In this document: piece by piece, positions 14,868-22,876 of the stretch | Layout of the letters: every line of letters starts with the position of its first letter | Numbering within the stretch: the first letter of the stretch is position 1 | Source of the DNA: Bacteroidota bacterium | Lineage (GTDB): Bacteria; Bacteroidota; Bacteroidia; Flavobacteriales; Flavobacteriaceae | Reading direction: 5' to 3' | Assembly (NCBI GenBank): GCA_947483095.1 | Contig: CANKLD010000012.1 | Span: forward strand, 1 to 22,876 | Length of the DNA stretch: 22,876 bases | Translations under genes and position numbers: made by a program | The notes under the pieces: model-generated | The model's database searches: none | What the model was told of the DNA's origin: nothing | What the model saw: the letters and a program-made list of their open reading frames with translations, nothing else

Positions 14868-16109
14868 ATGAAGATCAAATCAGATGAATTTTATTCAGCA
14901 CTCTTTATAATTATAATTCTTTTACAATTATACTTACCTTCATTTAAAGTAAATGTACTTCTTCAAGTTTTCATTTTAGGATTATTTTTCTTGTTTGAAT
15001 ATGCACAAATTAATAAATTGTTTTTCAAAACAATAGTCCCAATTTTACTAGTTTTTCTGTTAGGTTTTCCAGGCGTTTTATTTAATAAAGTTGCTTTTTT
15101 TGATGTTTTTAAAGACATTTTTCACTTTTTAAAACCAATCACAGGATTATTGATAGGTTATTGCTTTTACAGGAAAATAGATGATTTTAAAATGTTTGTA
15201 AAAACAATTGTCATCGTGGGATTATTATCTTCAGTAATTCATTTTGGAATCTTGTTTTTTATTAGTGGTTTTACTTCAGTGAACGAAATAAGAGAATTTG
15301 GAAGAGACAACTTTCTGGAATTATTTTCATTGTTTTTCTTGCTTTTTTATAAGAAATTAGAAAACGACACGCTTTTTAAAAGTAAATTAAATCATATCTT
15401 TTTTGTAGTTTTATTAGCTGCATCAAATGTTCTCTACTTTTCAAGAACAATGATTGTTGCCGCAATAATTTTATTAATTACAATTTACGGATATACCATA
15501 ATTACTAAAAGGGGGCTCAGAATAATTGGAGTTATTTTAGTATCTATTTTATTTTTTTACGGCTATTTATTTTCAATAAAAATAGCACGAAATCAACCAG
15601 GGGTTCAATCTTTTTTGTACAAAGTTAAAAATGCACCGTCTGAGATTTTTAAAACTAAAATAGATAGAGAAAACCATAAAGATTTGTGGGACCATTGGCG
15701 CGGATACGAAGCCAAAAGAGCTTTTGCATTAATGGAAAAAGACCCTAAAAGTTACGTAATTGGAACAGGATATGGGTCTTTGGTTAATCTTAAGTTTTTT
15801 GCGCCACTAACTGAAAATGTTAAAGATAAAGGAATTAAATACATCTCCGAACTTCATAATGGCTATGTTTATATTTTTTATAAAACAGGAATTTTTGGCC
15901 TTTTCTTGTATTTATTTTTTTTAATTAATTTATATAAAAAAATACACTTTAATAAAAACTTTCAAACCTACTTTATTTCAGCAATTGGAGTTGCTTTTCT
16001 TTTTACAACACTTACAATTACGGGCATGTATAACTCAAGAGACGTAATTGTTTTTATACTTGGCGCTTTGTTGTTTTTTGAAAAAAAGACGAAAATCTTA
16101 ACTAATTAA
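14868..16109 (+). CDS. O-antigen polymerase/ligase-like polytopic protein (first)
   Basis: 413-residue protein with about 10-12 membrane helices and a large soluble loop (about 235-330) between the late helices, the usual Wzy layout. The loop reads like NQPGVQSFLYKVKNAPSEIFK, then GTGYGSLVNLKFFAP and ELHNGYVYIFYKTGIFGLFLYLF; the HNGY segment followed by a helix is a Wzy_C/O-antigen ligase trait. Low sequence conservation of this class makes Wzy versus WaaL impossible to tell by eye. It would join flipped repeat units in the periplasm. It has its own TAnnTTTG element and is 13 nt ahead of the GT4 gene. Confidence 0.82.
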   Translation: MKIKSDEFYSALFIIIILLQLYLPSFKVNVLLQVFILGLFFLFEYAQINKLFFKTIVPILLVFLLGFPGVLFNKVAFFDVFKDIFHFLKPITGLLIGYCFYRKIDDFKMFVKTIVIVGLLSSVIHFGILFFISGFTSVNEIREFGRDNFLELFSLFFLLFYKKLENDTLFKSKLNHIFFVVLLAASNVLYFSRTMIVAAIILLITIYGYTIITKRGLRIIGVILVSILFFYGYLFSIKIARNQPGVQSFLYKVKNAPSEIFKTKIDRENHKDLWDHWRGYEAKRAFALMEKDPKSYVIGTGYGSLVNLKFFAPLTENVKDKGIKYISELHNGYVYIFYKTGIFGLFLYLFFLINLYKKIHFNKNFQTYFISAIGVAFLFTTLTITGMYNSRDVIVFILGALLFFEKKTKILTN

Positions 16110-16122
16110 TTTTCCAGTAACC

Positions 16123-17238
16123 ATGAAAGTGCTTTTTCAAACAAGAACCAATTTATTCGATGCTCCAGGGGGAGACATGATACAATTGTTGAAAACGAAA
16201 GAACACCTTGAAAAATTAGGGGTTGAGGTTGATGTTTCCTTAGAATTTGAACCCGATTTATCCAAATACGACTTGGTTCATTTATTTAATTTAATGGAGC
16301 CGCAGGACATTTATTTACAAATGTTAAATGCCAAAAAGCAAAACAAAAAAATTGCACTCTCTACTATTTATGGTCTTTATACCGAATTTGAAAGAAAAGC
16401 CAGAGGCGGATTGTTTCAACAAGTTGCCAATGTAATTTCACCTTACCAAATTGCCTACATTAAAACGGTTATTAAACAATATTATGAAAACCGTTTTCAC
16501 AAAGGGGTTTTCAAAATGCTGTATAAAGGGTATTATGGTTTAATGAAAGAAATAGTAGACAACACCGCAATTTTTTTACCGAATTCGGTTTCTGAAATGA
16601 ATCGAGTTGCTGCTGAATTCAAACTAAAAAACTACATTTTTTCAGATATTCCAAACGCAATAGATAAATCTATTTTTTCTGATGAGGATAACAACAAATC
16701 CAACCAATTTTCACAATACCAAGACTGCATCCTTTGCGCAGCAAGAATTGAAGGAAGAAAAGAAACCTTAAACTTAGTTAGAGCCGTAAAAGGAACAAAT
16801 TACAAGTTAGTTTTAGCAGGTAAAGAGTCTAATAACCAGAAAAAATACGTCGAGAAAGTGCACCAAGAAGCCGGCGATAATGTGTTTTTTTTAGGCGCAA
16901 TTCCTCACGAAGATTTAAAACAATTATACAAAGTGGCCAAAGTACACGCTTTAGTAAGTTGGATGGAAACTCCGGGACTTTCCTCGCTTGAGGCAGCGGT
17001 AATGGGCTGTAATATTGTGGTAACCAAAAAAGGCGATACCTACGATTATTTTGAAGAGGATGCCTTTTATTGTGAACCAGACGACGTTACCTCAATAAAA
17101 AAAGCTATTGACGAAGCTTTTTCTATGCCAGTAAATCCGAAACTAAAACAAAAGATTTTAGACAACTACACTTGGGAAAAAACAGCTGAAGAAACCTACA
17201 AAGCTTATCAAAAAATAGTAAGAATAACCATTAATTAA
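16123..17238 (+). CDS. Glycosyltransferase family 4
   Basis: 371-residue retaining GT-B glycosyltransferase. The N-terminal half begins MKVLFQTRTNLFDAPGGDMIQLLKT, with the glycine-rich acceptor loop; the C-terminal nucleotide-sugar domain includes AARIEGRKETLNLVRAVK, LVLAGKES, FLGAIPHEDLKQLYKVAKVHALVSWMETPGLSSLEA, with the EX7E pair E282 and E290 typical of GT4, and a final NYTWEKTAEETYKAYQKI. No membrane helix, so it acts at the cytoplasmic face. It would add one sugar to the lipid-linked unit; donor and acceptor cannot be determined. It is 13 nt after the first polymerase-like gene and 63 nt ahead of the DUF1972-type glycosyltransferase. Confidence 0.93.
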   Translation: MKVLFQTRTNLFDAPGGDMIQLLKTKEHLEKLGVEVDVSLEFEPDLSKYDLVHLFNLMEPQDIYLQMLNAKKQNKKIALSTIYGLYTEFERKARGGLFQQVANVISPYQIAYIKTVIKQYYENRFHKGVFKMLYKGYYGLMKEIVDNTAIFLPNSVSEMNRVAAEFKLKNYIFSDIPNAIDKSIFSDEDNNKSNQFSQYQDCILCAARIEGRKETLNLVRAVKGTNYKLVLAGKESNNQKKYVEKVHQEAGDNVFFLGAIPHEDLKQLYKVAKVHALVSWMETPGLSSLEAAVMGCNIVVTKKGDTYDYFEEDAFYCEPDDVTSIKKAIDEAFSMPVNPKLKQKILDNYTWEKTAEETYKAYQKIVRITIN

Positions 17239-17301
17239 TCTGTTGAAAAGCAGTTAAATTCCTTAAATTCCTTATTTTAGCCAACTGATTGTAATTATAT
17301 A

Positions 17302-18408
17302 ATGAAAATAGCTATTTTAGGAACGCGTGGAATTCCAAATCATTACTCGGGATTTGAACAATTTGCTGAATTTTTCTCCGTATTTCTTGTAGAGAAAGGA
17401 CACGACGTTTATGTTTATAATTCCCACGACCATCTTTATCAGGAAAAAACATTTAATGGTGTTAACCTAATTCATCAATACGATCCTGAATATAAATTTG
17501 GGACTTTTGGTCAGTTTATTTACGATTATAATTGTATAATGGATTCTCGAAAACGAAATTTCGATATTATTTTGCAATTGGGCTATACCAGTAATTCCAT
17601 TTGGTTTTTCTTACTTCCAAAAAAACCAATTATTATAACTAATATGGATGGCCTGGAGTGGAAGCGATCAAAATATTCAAAACCCGTTCAACAATTTTTG
17701 AGATTTGCTGAAAGATTAGCAGTAAAAAGCAGCGATTTTTTAATATCGGATTCCTTAGGGATTCAAAAATATATTGATAGTAAATACAACGTTTCTTCAA
17801 CTTATATTGCTTATGGAGCAAAAGTTTTCAAATCGCCAAACGAAGAGATATTGAAAGAATATAATGTCGAAAAACACAATTATAATATGATTATGGCTCG
17901 TTTTGAACCAGAAAATAATATTGAAACTATTCTTGACGGAATTGTATTGGCTGGACATGAAACCACCGTTTTAGTTCTAGGAAATCACAAAACTAAATAC
18001 GGCGAATATTTAAAAAATAAATTCAAATCTTTTAATCTAATACGATTTATAGGCACTGAATTTGAAATCAAAAAACTAAATAATTTAAGATATTTCTCTA
18101 ATTTTTACTTCCACGGACATTCTGTTGGTGGCACTAATCCCTCTTTGCTTGAAGCCATGGCGTCTAACGCATTTATTATTGCTCACGACAACCATTTTAA
18201 TAAAACAATTCTAAAAGAAAATGGCTATTATTTTTCCAATCCTGCTGAGGTAAAAAATATTTTAGATACAATCAAAAAAAATGATAACTTGCAATTAGTT
18301 CAAAACAACTTTGACGCGATTGAAAATGAATTTAATTGGGATAAAATAAATGGAGAATATCTTCAACTTTTCGAAGAATGCCTATCAAAATCTAAAGCAG
18401 GAATATAA
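17302..18408 (+). CDS. DUF1972-type glycosyltransferase (GT4-like, rhamnosyltransferase family)
   Basis: 368 residues. The N-terminal MKIAILGTRGIPNHYSGFEQFAEFF is the DUF1972 signature (GTRGIPxxYxGFE). This domain is common in enzymes described as beta-1,4-rhamnosyltransferases of cell-surface polysaccharides, which fits the dTDP-rhamnose genes of the cluster. Later segments NMDGLEWKRSKY and YGAKV are family-typical, and SVGGTNPSLLEAMA (E284) is the GT4-like donor-binding motif near the C-terminus. The gene ends with a 59-base overlap with the next gene in a different frame. A cytoplasmic peripheral location is likely, with no membrane helix seen. Rhamnose transfer is plausible, not proved. 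Confidence 0.9.
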   Translation: MKIAILGTRGIPNHYSGFEQFAEFFSVFLVEKGHDVYVYNSHDHLYQEKTFNGVNLIHQYDPEYKFGTFGQFIYDYNCIMDSRKRNFDIILQLGYTSNSIWFFLLPKKPIIITNMDGLEWKRSKYSKPVQQFLRFAERLAVKSSDFLISDSLGIQKYIDSKYNVSSTYIAYGAKVFKSPNEEILKEYNVEKHNYNMIMARFEPENNIETILDGIVLAGHETTVLVLGNHKTKYGEYLKNKFKSFNLIRFIGTEFEIKKLNNLRYFSNFYFHGHSVGGTNPSLLEAMASNAFIIAHDNHFNKTILKENGYYFSNPAEVKNILDTIKKNDNLQLVQNNFDAIENEFNWDKINGEYLQLFEECLSKSKAGI

Positions 18409-19693
18409 CAGTCATCCGTCGTTATTATTTGTTTTGTTGACATTATTGTGTATTCCTTTTGGGTACGCATTTAATAGCGTTTCACTTGCGTTGCTAATAA
18501 TCGTCACGCTTATCAACTTTAAAAAAGAGCACCTTCATTTTGATAATTATTTGATTTTCCCAATAGCTTTATATGTTTTAATGCTGCTATCGTTTACTTG
18601 GTCAATTGATAAAGACAGGACAATAAGCGCAATTTATAAAGAATTACCACTTCTGTTATTTCCAATTTGTTTTCTGATATTACGCACTTTTTCGGAATCA
18701 GAAAAACAGAAAATTACAAAAGGATTTAGTTACGGAATGGTTGCATTTTCCTTTTTCTATCTAATAAAAGCGATAATTCGATTCTTTGTTTCCCAAGATA
18801 CATCCGTATTCTTTTACCACGAATTAGTTACTAAAGATGTAAATGCCATTCATGTATCGGTTTATATGGCTGTTTCCTTTTTTCATTTTTTGGTCAAACC
18901 AATAAAAACGAGTTTCGATAAATTGGCTTTAGCCATATTGTTTTTGATGGTATTTTTATTGTCATCTAAAAACATTGTAGTTGTTTTCATTGGGCTTTTA
19001 GGATTCTACTATTTGTTTTTTTCTAAAACCGCAAAAAAATTACGCCTTAGAAATTTAATTTTATTACTTGTTATCCTTTTTTCTCTTCCTTTTATTGGAA
19101 AAGTAAAAGCGCGTTTCAAGCTAGAATACGAAACCATAATGACCAACAGTAGTGTTAATGACGTAATTAGCAAAGAATCAGAAAAAGTATATAATGTAAG
19201 TATTAAACAAGCTTGGACCAACGAGACTTTCAAGCCAAATGATTTTTTCCCAGGAACGGCATTTAGGGTATATCAATTTAGAATTTTCACGGAACTTCTT
19301 TACGAAGAAGCTATTTTTTGGAAAGGATTTGGGCTAGACGCTTCGCACTCTAAAATCGAAGAAAAAGCAGTTCAATACCATCTTTTTTTAGGGGATGAAA
19401 ATCAAGAGGGATATCAAAAAATGAATTTCCATAACCAGTACATTCAGGTTTTTGCAGAATTAGGGATAGTTGGATTCATATTATTGTTACTAATGCTGGC
19501 GCTGACAATTAGAAACGCTTTCGCATCGAAAAACTACTTTCATATAGCCTTTTCGGTACTAATGCTATCCCTATTTATTACAGAATCGTTCCTATGGAGA
19601 CAAAGAGGAGTTACTTTTTTTATTGTAATGTATTGTGTATTAAACATTAAAGTGAAATCTGAAAAACAATTTCCATTTAATACAATATTATAA
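18350..19693 (+). CDS. O-antigen ligase/polymerase-like polytopic protein (second)
   Basis: 447-residue multi-pass membrane protein with Wzy_C/O-antigen ligase features: about 11-12 helices, a soluble loop at about 240-370 (including the segment NPNDFFPG-like [17 protein letters not shown]), and the hallmark [24 protein letters not shown] near 360-385. It is the second such protein in the cluster, unrelated in sequence to the one at 14868 beyond general layout. Its start overlaps the preceding glycosyltransferase by 59 bases; the N-terminus [20 protein letters not shown] precedes the first helix, and no better in-frame ATG is visible nearby before the helix, so this start is kept. Either Wzy or WaaL is possible; the HNQY motif occurs in both. 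Confidence 0.85.
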   Translation: MENIFNFSKNAYQNLKQEYNSHPSLLFVLLTLLCIPFGYAFNSVSLALLIIVTLINFKKEHLHFDNYLIFPIALYVLMLLSFTWSIDKDRTISAIYKELPLLLFPICFLILRTFSESEKQKITKGFSYGMVAFSFFYLIKAIIRFFVSQDTSVFFYHELVTKDVNAIHVSVYMAVSFFHFLVKPIKTSFDKLALAILFLMVFLLSSKNIVVVFIGLLGFYYLFFSKTAKKLRLRNLILLLVILFSLPFIGKVKARFKLEYETIMTNSSVNDVISKESEKVYNVSIKQAWTNETFKPNDFFPGTAFRVYQFRIFTELLYEEAIFWKGFGLDASHSKIEEKAVQYHLFLGDENQEGYQKMNFHNQYIQVFAELGIVGFILLLLMLALTIRNAFASKNYFHIAFSVLMLSLFITESFLWRQRGVTFFIVMYCVLNIKVKSEKQFPFNTIL

Positions 19694-19746
19694 TAATTTT
19701 AACGTTTTTTAACACAACATGAAGTAAAACGAAATCGAATCCAAAT

Positions 19747-20730
19747 ATGAAAAGAATTTTAATTACCGGAGCAGCAGGGTTTTTAGGCTCCCATTTATGT
19801 GATCGTTTTATAAAAGAAGGGTACCATGTTATCGGAATGGACAACTTAATTACGGGAGATTTAAGAAACATTGAACACCTTTTTAAACTCGAACATTTTG
19901 AATTTTACCACCACGATATCACTAAATTTGTTCATATTCCTGGAGAATTACATTATATTTTACATTTCGCTTCTCCAGCAAGTCCAATAGATTATTTAAA
20001 AATCCCAATTCAAACTTTAAAAGTAGGGTCCTTAGGAACCCACAATCTTTTAGGTTTAGCGCGTGTTAAAAACGCTAGAATTTTAATCGCTTCTACTTCG
20101 GAAGTCTACGGGGATCCACTAGTACATCCACAAACCGAAGAATACTATGGAAATGTAAACACCATTGGTCCACGAGGTGTTTATGACGAAGCAAAACGTT
20201 TTCAAGAATCGATTACTATGGCATACCATACTTTTCATGGTGTGGAAACCAGAATAGTGAGAATTTTTAACACCTATGGCCCTAGAATGAGGCTGAATGA
20301 CGGTAGAGTTATTCCAGCATTTATTGGCCAAGCGCTTAGGGGAGAAGATTTAACCATTTTTGGTGATGGAATGCAAACGCGTTCTTTCTGTTATGTAGAC
20401 GATCAAGTAGAGGGAATTTTTAGACTGCTTCATTCTGATTATGTTTACCCAGTAAATATTGGAAACCCAGATGAAATTACTATTAAAGATTTTGCAGACG
20501 AAATCATTAAATTAACAGGGACCAATCAGAAGGTAGTTTATCAACCACTTCCAATTAACGACCCATTACAGCGCCAACCCGATACCACTAAAGCAAAAAA
20601 TATTTTAGGATGGGAGGCAAAAGTTTCTAGAGAAGAAGGAATGAAAATTACTTATGATTATTTCAAATCACTATCCAAAGAAGAGCTTTTAAAAGAGGAA
20701 CACAAAGATTTTACGGGATATATAAAATAA
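19747..20730 (+). CDS. uxs: UDP-glucuronate decarboxylase (UDP-xylose synthase)
   Basis: 327-residue extended short-chain dehydrogenase. It converts UDP-glucuronate to UDP-xylose and CO2 using bound NAD+. The NAD-binding loop is G8xxG11xxG14 ([11 protein letters not shown]); the adenosine-binding acidic residue follows as D32. [12 protein letters not shown], then the catalytic TSEVYGDP (T117-S118-E119) and YDEAKR (Y146, K150) mark UXS: RmlB, the closest alternative, reads TDEVYG and YSASKA instead. The C-terminus [18 protein letters not shown] is normal for UXS. It lies 53 nt after the second polymerase-like gene and 1 nt before the priming transferase, implying cotranscription. No UDP-glucose dehydrogenase (Ugd) gene, which makes its substrate, is in the window. 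Confidence 0.92.
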   Translation: MKRILITGAAGFLGSHLCDRFIKEGYHVIGMDNLITGDLRNIEHLFKLEHFEFYHHDITKFVHIPGELHYILHFASPASPIDYLKIPIQTLKVGSLGTHNLLGLARVKNARILIASTSEVYGDPLVHPQTEEYYGNVNTIGPRGVYDEAKRFQESITMAYHTFHGVETRIVRIFNTYGPRMRLNDGRVIPAFIGQALRGEDLTIFGDGMQTRSFCYVDDQVEGIFRLLHSDYVYPVNIGNPDEITIKDFADEIIKLTGTNQKVVYQPLPINDPLQRQPDTTKAKNILGWEAKVSREEGMKITYDYFKSLSKEELLKEEHKDFTGYIK

Positions 20731-20731
20731 A

Positions 20732-22099
20732 ATGACATCAGCTCAATCAAGTAGATATTCAAAATATATTAGACCAATAAGCACCATATTTGACTTATTA
20801 GTAATAGCTGTTTTGGGAATTTATTTTTTTGAAGGATTGGTTGTAAAACTAAACAATCACATTGGATATTTGCTATTTTCTTGGGCTGTAATTGCCTTTC
20901 TAATTAAATTTTATGAAATCTTCAGATTTACAACCCCCGTTGAAATTATCACAAAGATTTTAAAACAATGTTCGTTATTTTTCCTACTTATAATTGCCTA
21001 TTACCCGTTTACGCAAGAAGTTGTTTTTAATGAAAAAGCGGTTTTATTCTATCTTATTTTTAGCACTTCTTTAATTACAATATTTAAATTCTTGTTGTTC
21101 TATTATTTAAAAAAATACAGAATAATCACGGGAAGTAATTATAGAAACGTTGTTATTATTGGCCATACCGAAGAATCGGTTCGCTTAAAAAAACTTTTTG
21201 AGGACAGAATGGATTACGGCTACCGATTTTTAGGTTATTTTTCTAATAAAAGCAAATCACCAGAAGTTTCAGGAAATTTAGAAGATTTAAAAACATTCGT
21301 GCTTAATAATAAAGTCGACGAAATATACAGTTCATTAGAAGAAATGACAAATGATCAAACCATTAACATGGTTGAATTTGCAGATTCAAATAAAATAAAC
21401 ATTAAATTTATTCCTGGATCTAAAGAGATCTTTTCTAAGAATTTAAAGATAAATTATTTAGAAATGTTCCCCGTTTTAACTATGCAAAAAACCATTTTGC
21501 ACGAACCCTCAATCAAAACCATTAAAAGAACCTTCGATATAGTATTTTCATTATTGGTAATTGTATTTCTACTTTCTTGGATAGTACCAATCTTGACAAT
21601 TTTAATCAAATTAGAATCAAAAGGGCCTGTGTTTTTTAAGCAAGGCAGACCAGGATTAGAAGAATACGAATTTTTTTGTTACAAGTTTCGTTCGATGAAA
21701 TTAAATGAAGACACCGAATCAGAAGCCTCAAAAAACGACCCAAGAGTTACGAAAACTGGAAAATTTATGAGAAAAACCAGCATGGACGAGTTGCCGCAAT
21801 TTATCAACGTGTTGTTTGGCGACATGTCGGTTGTTGGACCAAGACCGCACTTATGGTCCCAAAATAAATCATATGGAAATAAAATAAAAAAATACATGGT
21901 CAGACACTATGTAAAACCAGGAATCACAGGACTAGCTCAAGTAAAAGGATTTAGAGGTGAAATTGAATCGGATGATGACATGATCAACCGAATTAAATTT
22001 GACGTTTTCTACATCGATAACTGGTCCCTAATATTAGATATAAAAATAATTGTCCAAACAGTTATCAATATAATAAAAGGAGAAAAAAAGGCTTATTAA
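20732..22099 (+). CDS. Polyprenyl-phosphate sugar-1-phosphate transferase (WcaJ/WbaP-like)
   Basis: 455-residue priming enzyme that transfers a sugar 1-phosphate (often glucose or galactose) from its UDP-sugar to undecaprenyl phosphate, starting each polysaccharide repeat unit on the inner face of the inner membrane. About four N-terminal membrane helices (within 15-130), then a Rossmann-like cytoplasmic domain (VVIIGHTEESVRLKK, near 141) as in WcaJ, then a last hydrophobic segment starting TIKRTFDIVFSLLVIV (263-) leading into the catalytic PF02397-type domain. KFRSMKL, DELPQFINVLFGDMS (D352-E353) and VVGPRP, plus PGITGLAQVKGFRG, are signatures of this domain. It is 1 nt after the uxs gene and is the last cluster gene before purD. 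Confidence 0.94.
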   Translation: MTSAQSSRYSKYIRPISTIFDLLVIAVLGIYFFEGLVVKLNNHIGYLLFSWAVIAFLIKFYEIFRFTTPVEIITKILKQCSLFFLLIIAYYPFTQEVVFNEKAVLFYLIFSTSLITIFKFLLFYYLKKYRIITGSNYRNVVIIGHTEESVRLKKLFEDRMDYGYRFLGYFSNKSKSPEVSGNLEDLKTFVLNNKVDEIYSSLEEMTNDQTINMVEFADSNKINIKFIPGSKEIFSKNLKINYLEMFPVLTMQKTILHEPSIKTIKRTFDIVFSLLVIVFLLSWIVPILTILIKLESKGPVFFKQGRPGLEEYEFFCYKFRSMKLNEDTESEASKNDPRVTKTGKFMRKTSMDELPQFINVLFGDMSVVGPRPHLWSQNKSYGNKIKKYMVRHYVKPGITGLAQVKGFRGEIESDDDMINRIKFDVFYIDNWSLILDIKIIVQTVINIIKGEKKAY

Positions 22100-22113
22100 A
22101 CCTTTATTTTTTT
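22083..22113 (+). terminator. Possible weak terminator overlapping the priming-transferase stop codon
   Basis: An A-tract ending AAAGG (22087-22091) can pair with CCTTT (22101-22105) across the stop codon, followed by a run of T residues. The stem is AT-rich and short, so it is a weak candidate for ending the polysaccharide transcript. Confidence 0.35.
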
Positions 22114-22157
22114 AAATTTCATCTAGTTTCCAAAATTAATTTATAAGAATTTTATTT

Positions 22158-22189
22158 TTTTGAGTTTTAATGCCAATTTAAACTCAAAA
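22158..22189. repeat. 10-bp inverted repeat TTTTGAGTTT / AAACTCAAAA upstream of purD
   Basis: Perfect 10-bp arms (22158-22167 and 22180-22189) with a 12-nt loop, 37 nt before the purD ATG and just ahead of its promoter element. It might be a regulator-binding site or a terminator of the polysaccharide operon; there is no way to choose from sequence alone. Confidence 0.55.
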
Positions 22190-22194
22190 GAATT

Positions 22195-22202
22195 TATTTT
22201 TG
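22195..22202 (+). promoter_or_regulatory. Putative -7 promoter element TATTTTTG for purD
   Basis: Exact TAnnTTTG match ending 23 nt before the purD ATG. Confidence 0.5.
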
Positions 22203-22225
22203 CAACACACAACAATCACAACAAA

Positions 22226-22876
22226 ATGACTATTTTATTACTAGGTTCAGGAGGAAGAGAGCATGCACTAGCATGGAAAATGCTTCAAAGCAATAAATGC
22301 TCAAAATTATTTGTTGCCCCTGGAAACGCTGGAACAGCAAGCATTGCTTCTAATGTCAATTTAAAAATCACCGATTTCGAAGCGATTAAATCATTCGCCT
22401 TGAGCGAAAAAGTCGAAATGGTTGTGGTAGGTCCTGAAGACCCATTGGTAAAAGGGATTTTCGATTTTTTCCAAAACGATTCCGAATTAAAACATATTCC
22501 GGTTATTGGACCTTCTAAAAAAGGTGCGCAACTGGAAGGAAGTAAAGAATTTGCTAAAGAATTTTTAGTAAAACACAATATTCCTACAGCCGGTTACGAC
22601 AGTTTTACAAAGGAAACCGTGGAAAAAGGATGTGCATTTTTGGAAACGCTTCAATCGCCGTATGTTCTAAAAGCAGATGGATTAGCCGCTGGAAAAGGAG
22701 TTTTGATTATTAATGATTTAGCCGAAGCAAAACAAGAATTGAGAAATATGCTAGTGGATGCAAAATTCGGCGAAGCAAGCTCAAAAGTAGTAATTGAAGA
22801 ATTTTTAGACGGTATAGAATTAAGCTGTTTTGTATTAACGGATGGCGTCAACTATAAAATTTTACCCACAGCAAAA
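22226..22876 (+). CDS. purD: Phosphoribosylamine-glycine ligase, C-terminus cut by window edge
   Basis: ATP-grasp enzyme that joins 5-phosphoribosylamine and glycine (step two of purine synthesis), cytoplasmic. The frame opens with ATG 22226 and remains open for 217 codons to the window end; the family is about 420-430 residues, so roughly half is seen. The N-terminal domain has LLLGSGGREHALAWKM (residues 4-19), VAPGNAGTA, VVVGPEDPLVKGI and PVIGPSKKGAQLEGSK; the ATP-grasp part starts with YVLKADGLAAGKGVLII and VVIEEFLDG. It has its own promoter element and is separated from the polysaccharide cluster by 126 bp, so it marks the right housekeeping border of the variable locus. Confidence 0.97.
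   Translation, partial: MTILLLGSGGREHALAWKMLQSNKCSKLFVAPGNAGTASIASNVNLKITDFEAIKSFALSEKVEMVVVGPEDPLVKGIFDFFQNDSELKHIPVIGPSKKGAQLEGSKEFAKEFLVKHNIPTAGYDSFTKETVEKGCAFLETLQSPYVLKADGLAAGKGVLIINDLAEAKQELRNMLVDAKFGEASSKVVIEEFLDGIELSCFVLTDGVNYKILPTAK

Noticed and set aside
19747..20730. RmlB (dTDP-glucose 4,6-dehydratase) as an identity for the decarboxylase gene
   Set aside because: The catalytic motifs TSEVYGDP and YDEAKR match UDP-glucuronate decarboxylase; RmlB normally has TDEVYG and YSASKA.

Overview
The window looks like a chromosomal segment from a member of the Flavobacteriaceae, most likely Flavobacterium or a close relative. The DNA is strongly AT-rich and start codons lack Shine-Dalgarno sequences. 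Several genes are preceded by the Bacteroidota -7 promoter element TAnnTTTG, and many proteins read like flavobacterial housekeeping families (short TatA, GH3-like enzyme, DUF6909-like protein, DUF2007 protein). This assignment comes from reading the sequence, not from a database search.

Layout. (1) Positions 1-1530, minus strand: N-terminal 510 residues of ribonuclease R, cut by the window edge. (2) 1674-1907: a small DUF2007 protein, followed by 641 bp of very AT-rich DNA without a gene (1908-2548). That stretch contains DnaA-box-like 9-mers and separates a leftward gene from an almost entirely rightward gene series, so it is a candidate replication origin. (3) 2549-3883: rpiB, a convergent terminator, tatA on the minus strand, and a short membrane protein resembling the N-terminus of M23 peptidases but lacking the peptidase domain. 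(4) 3913-8082: a GH3-family acyl-adenylating enzyme, an imperfect palindromic REP-like repeat, a secreted carboxypeptidase-regulatory-domain protein, and a 559-residue DUF6909-like protein with a nucleosidase-like C-terminal half.

(5) 8091-22099: a long co-directional surface-polysaccharide cluster. It encodes a Wzz-like chain-length protein, three of the four dTDP-L-rhamnose enzymes (RmlA, RmlC, RmlD; RmlB is absent), a lipoprotein, a methyltransferase, a Wzx flippase, three glycosyltransferases (GT2, GT4 and a DUF1972-type GT4), two different Wzy/WaaL-like polytopic proteins, a UDP-glucuronate decarboxylase (making UDP-xylose) and a polyprenyl-phosphate sugar-1-phosphate transferase that would start each repeat unit. 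Together these fit a Wzx/Wzy-dependent O-antigen or capsule containing rhamnose and probably a pentose. The sugar is primed on undecaprenyl phosphate, extended by the glycosyltransferases, flipped by Wzx, polymerised by one Wzy-like protein under Wzz control, and possibly ligated by the other. No Wza or Wzc export genes are present, which favours O-antigen slightly but does not settle it. (6) 22226-22876: the N-terminal 217 codons of purD, running off the right edge.

The housekeeping genes on both sides (rnr, rpiB, tatA; purD) frame the cluster like a variable antigen locus. I saw no tRNA, rRNA, CRISPR array or insertion sequence. No feature clearly defines a wholly new system. The best leads are the origin-like AT-rich region, the nucleosidase-like DUF6909 protein, the REP-like palindrome, the heptamer repeat inside rmlD, and the evenly spaced TAnnTTTG promoters.
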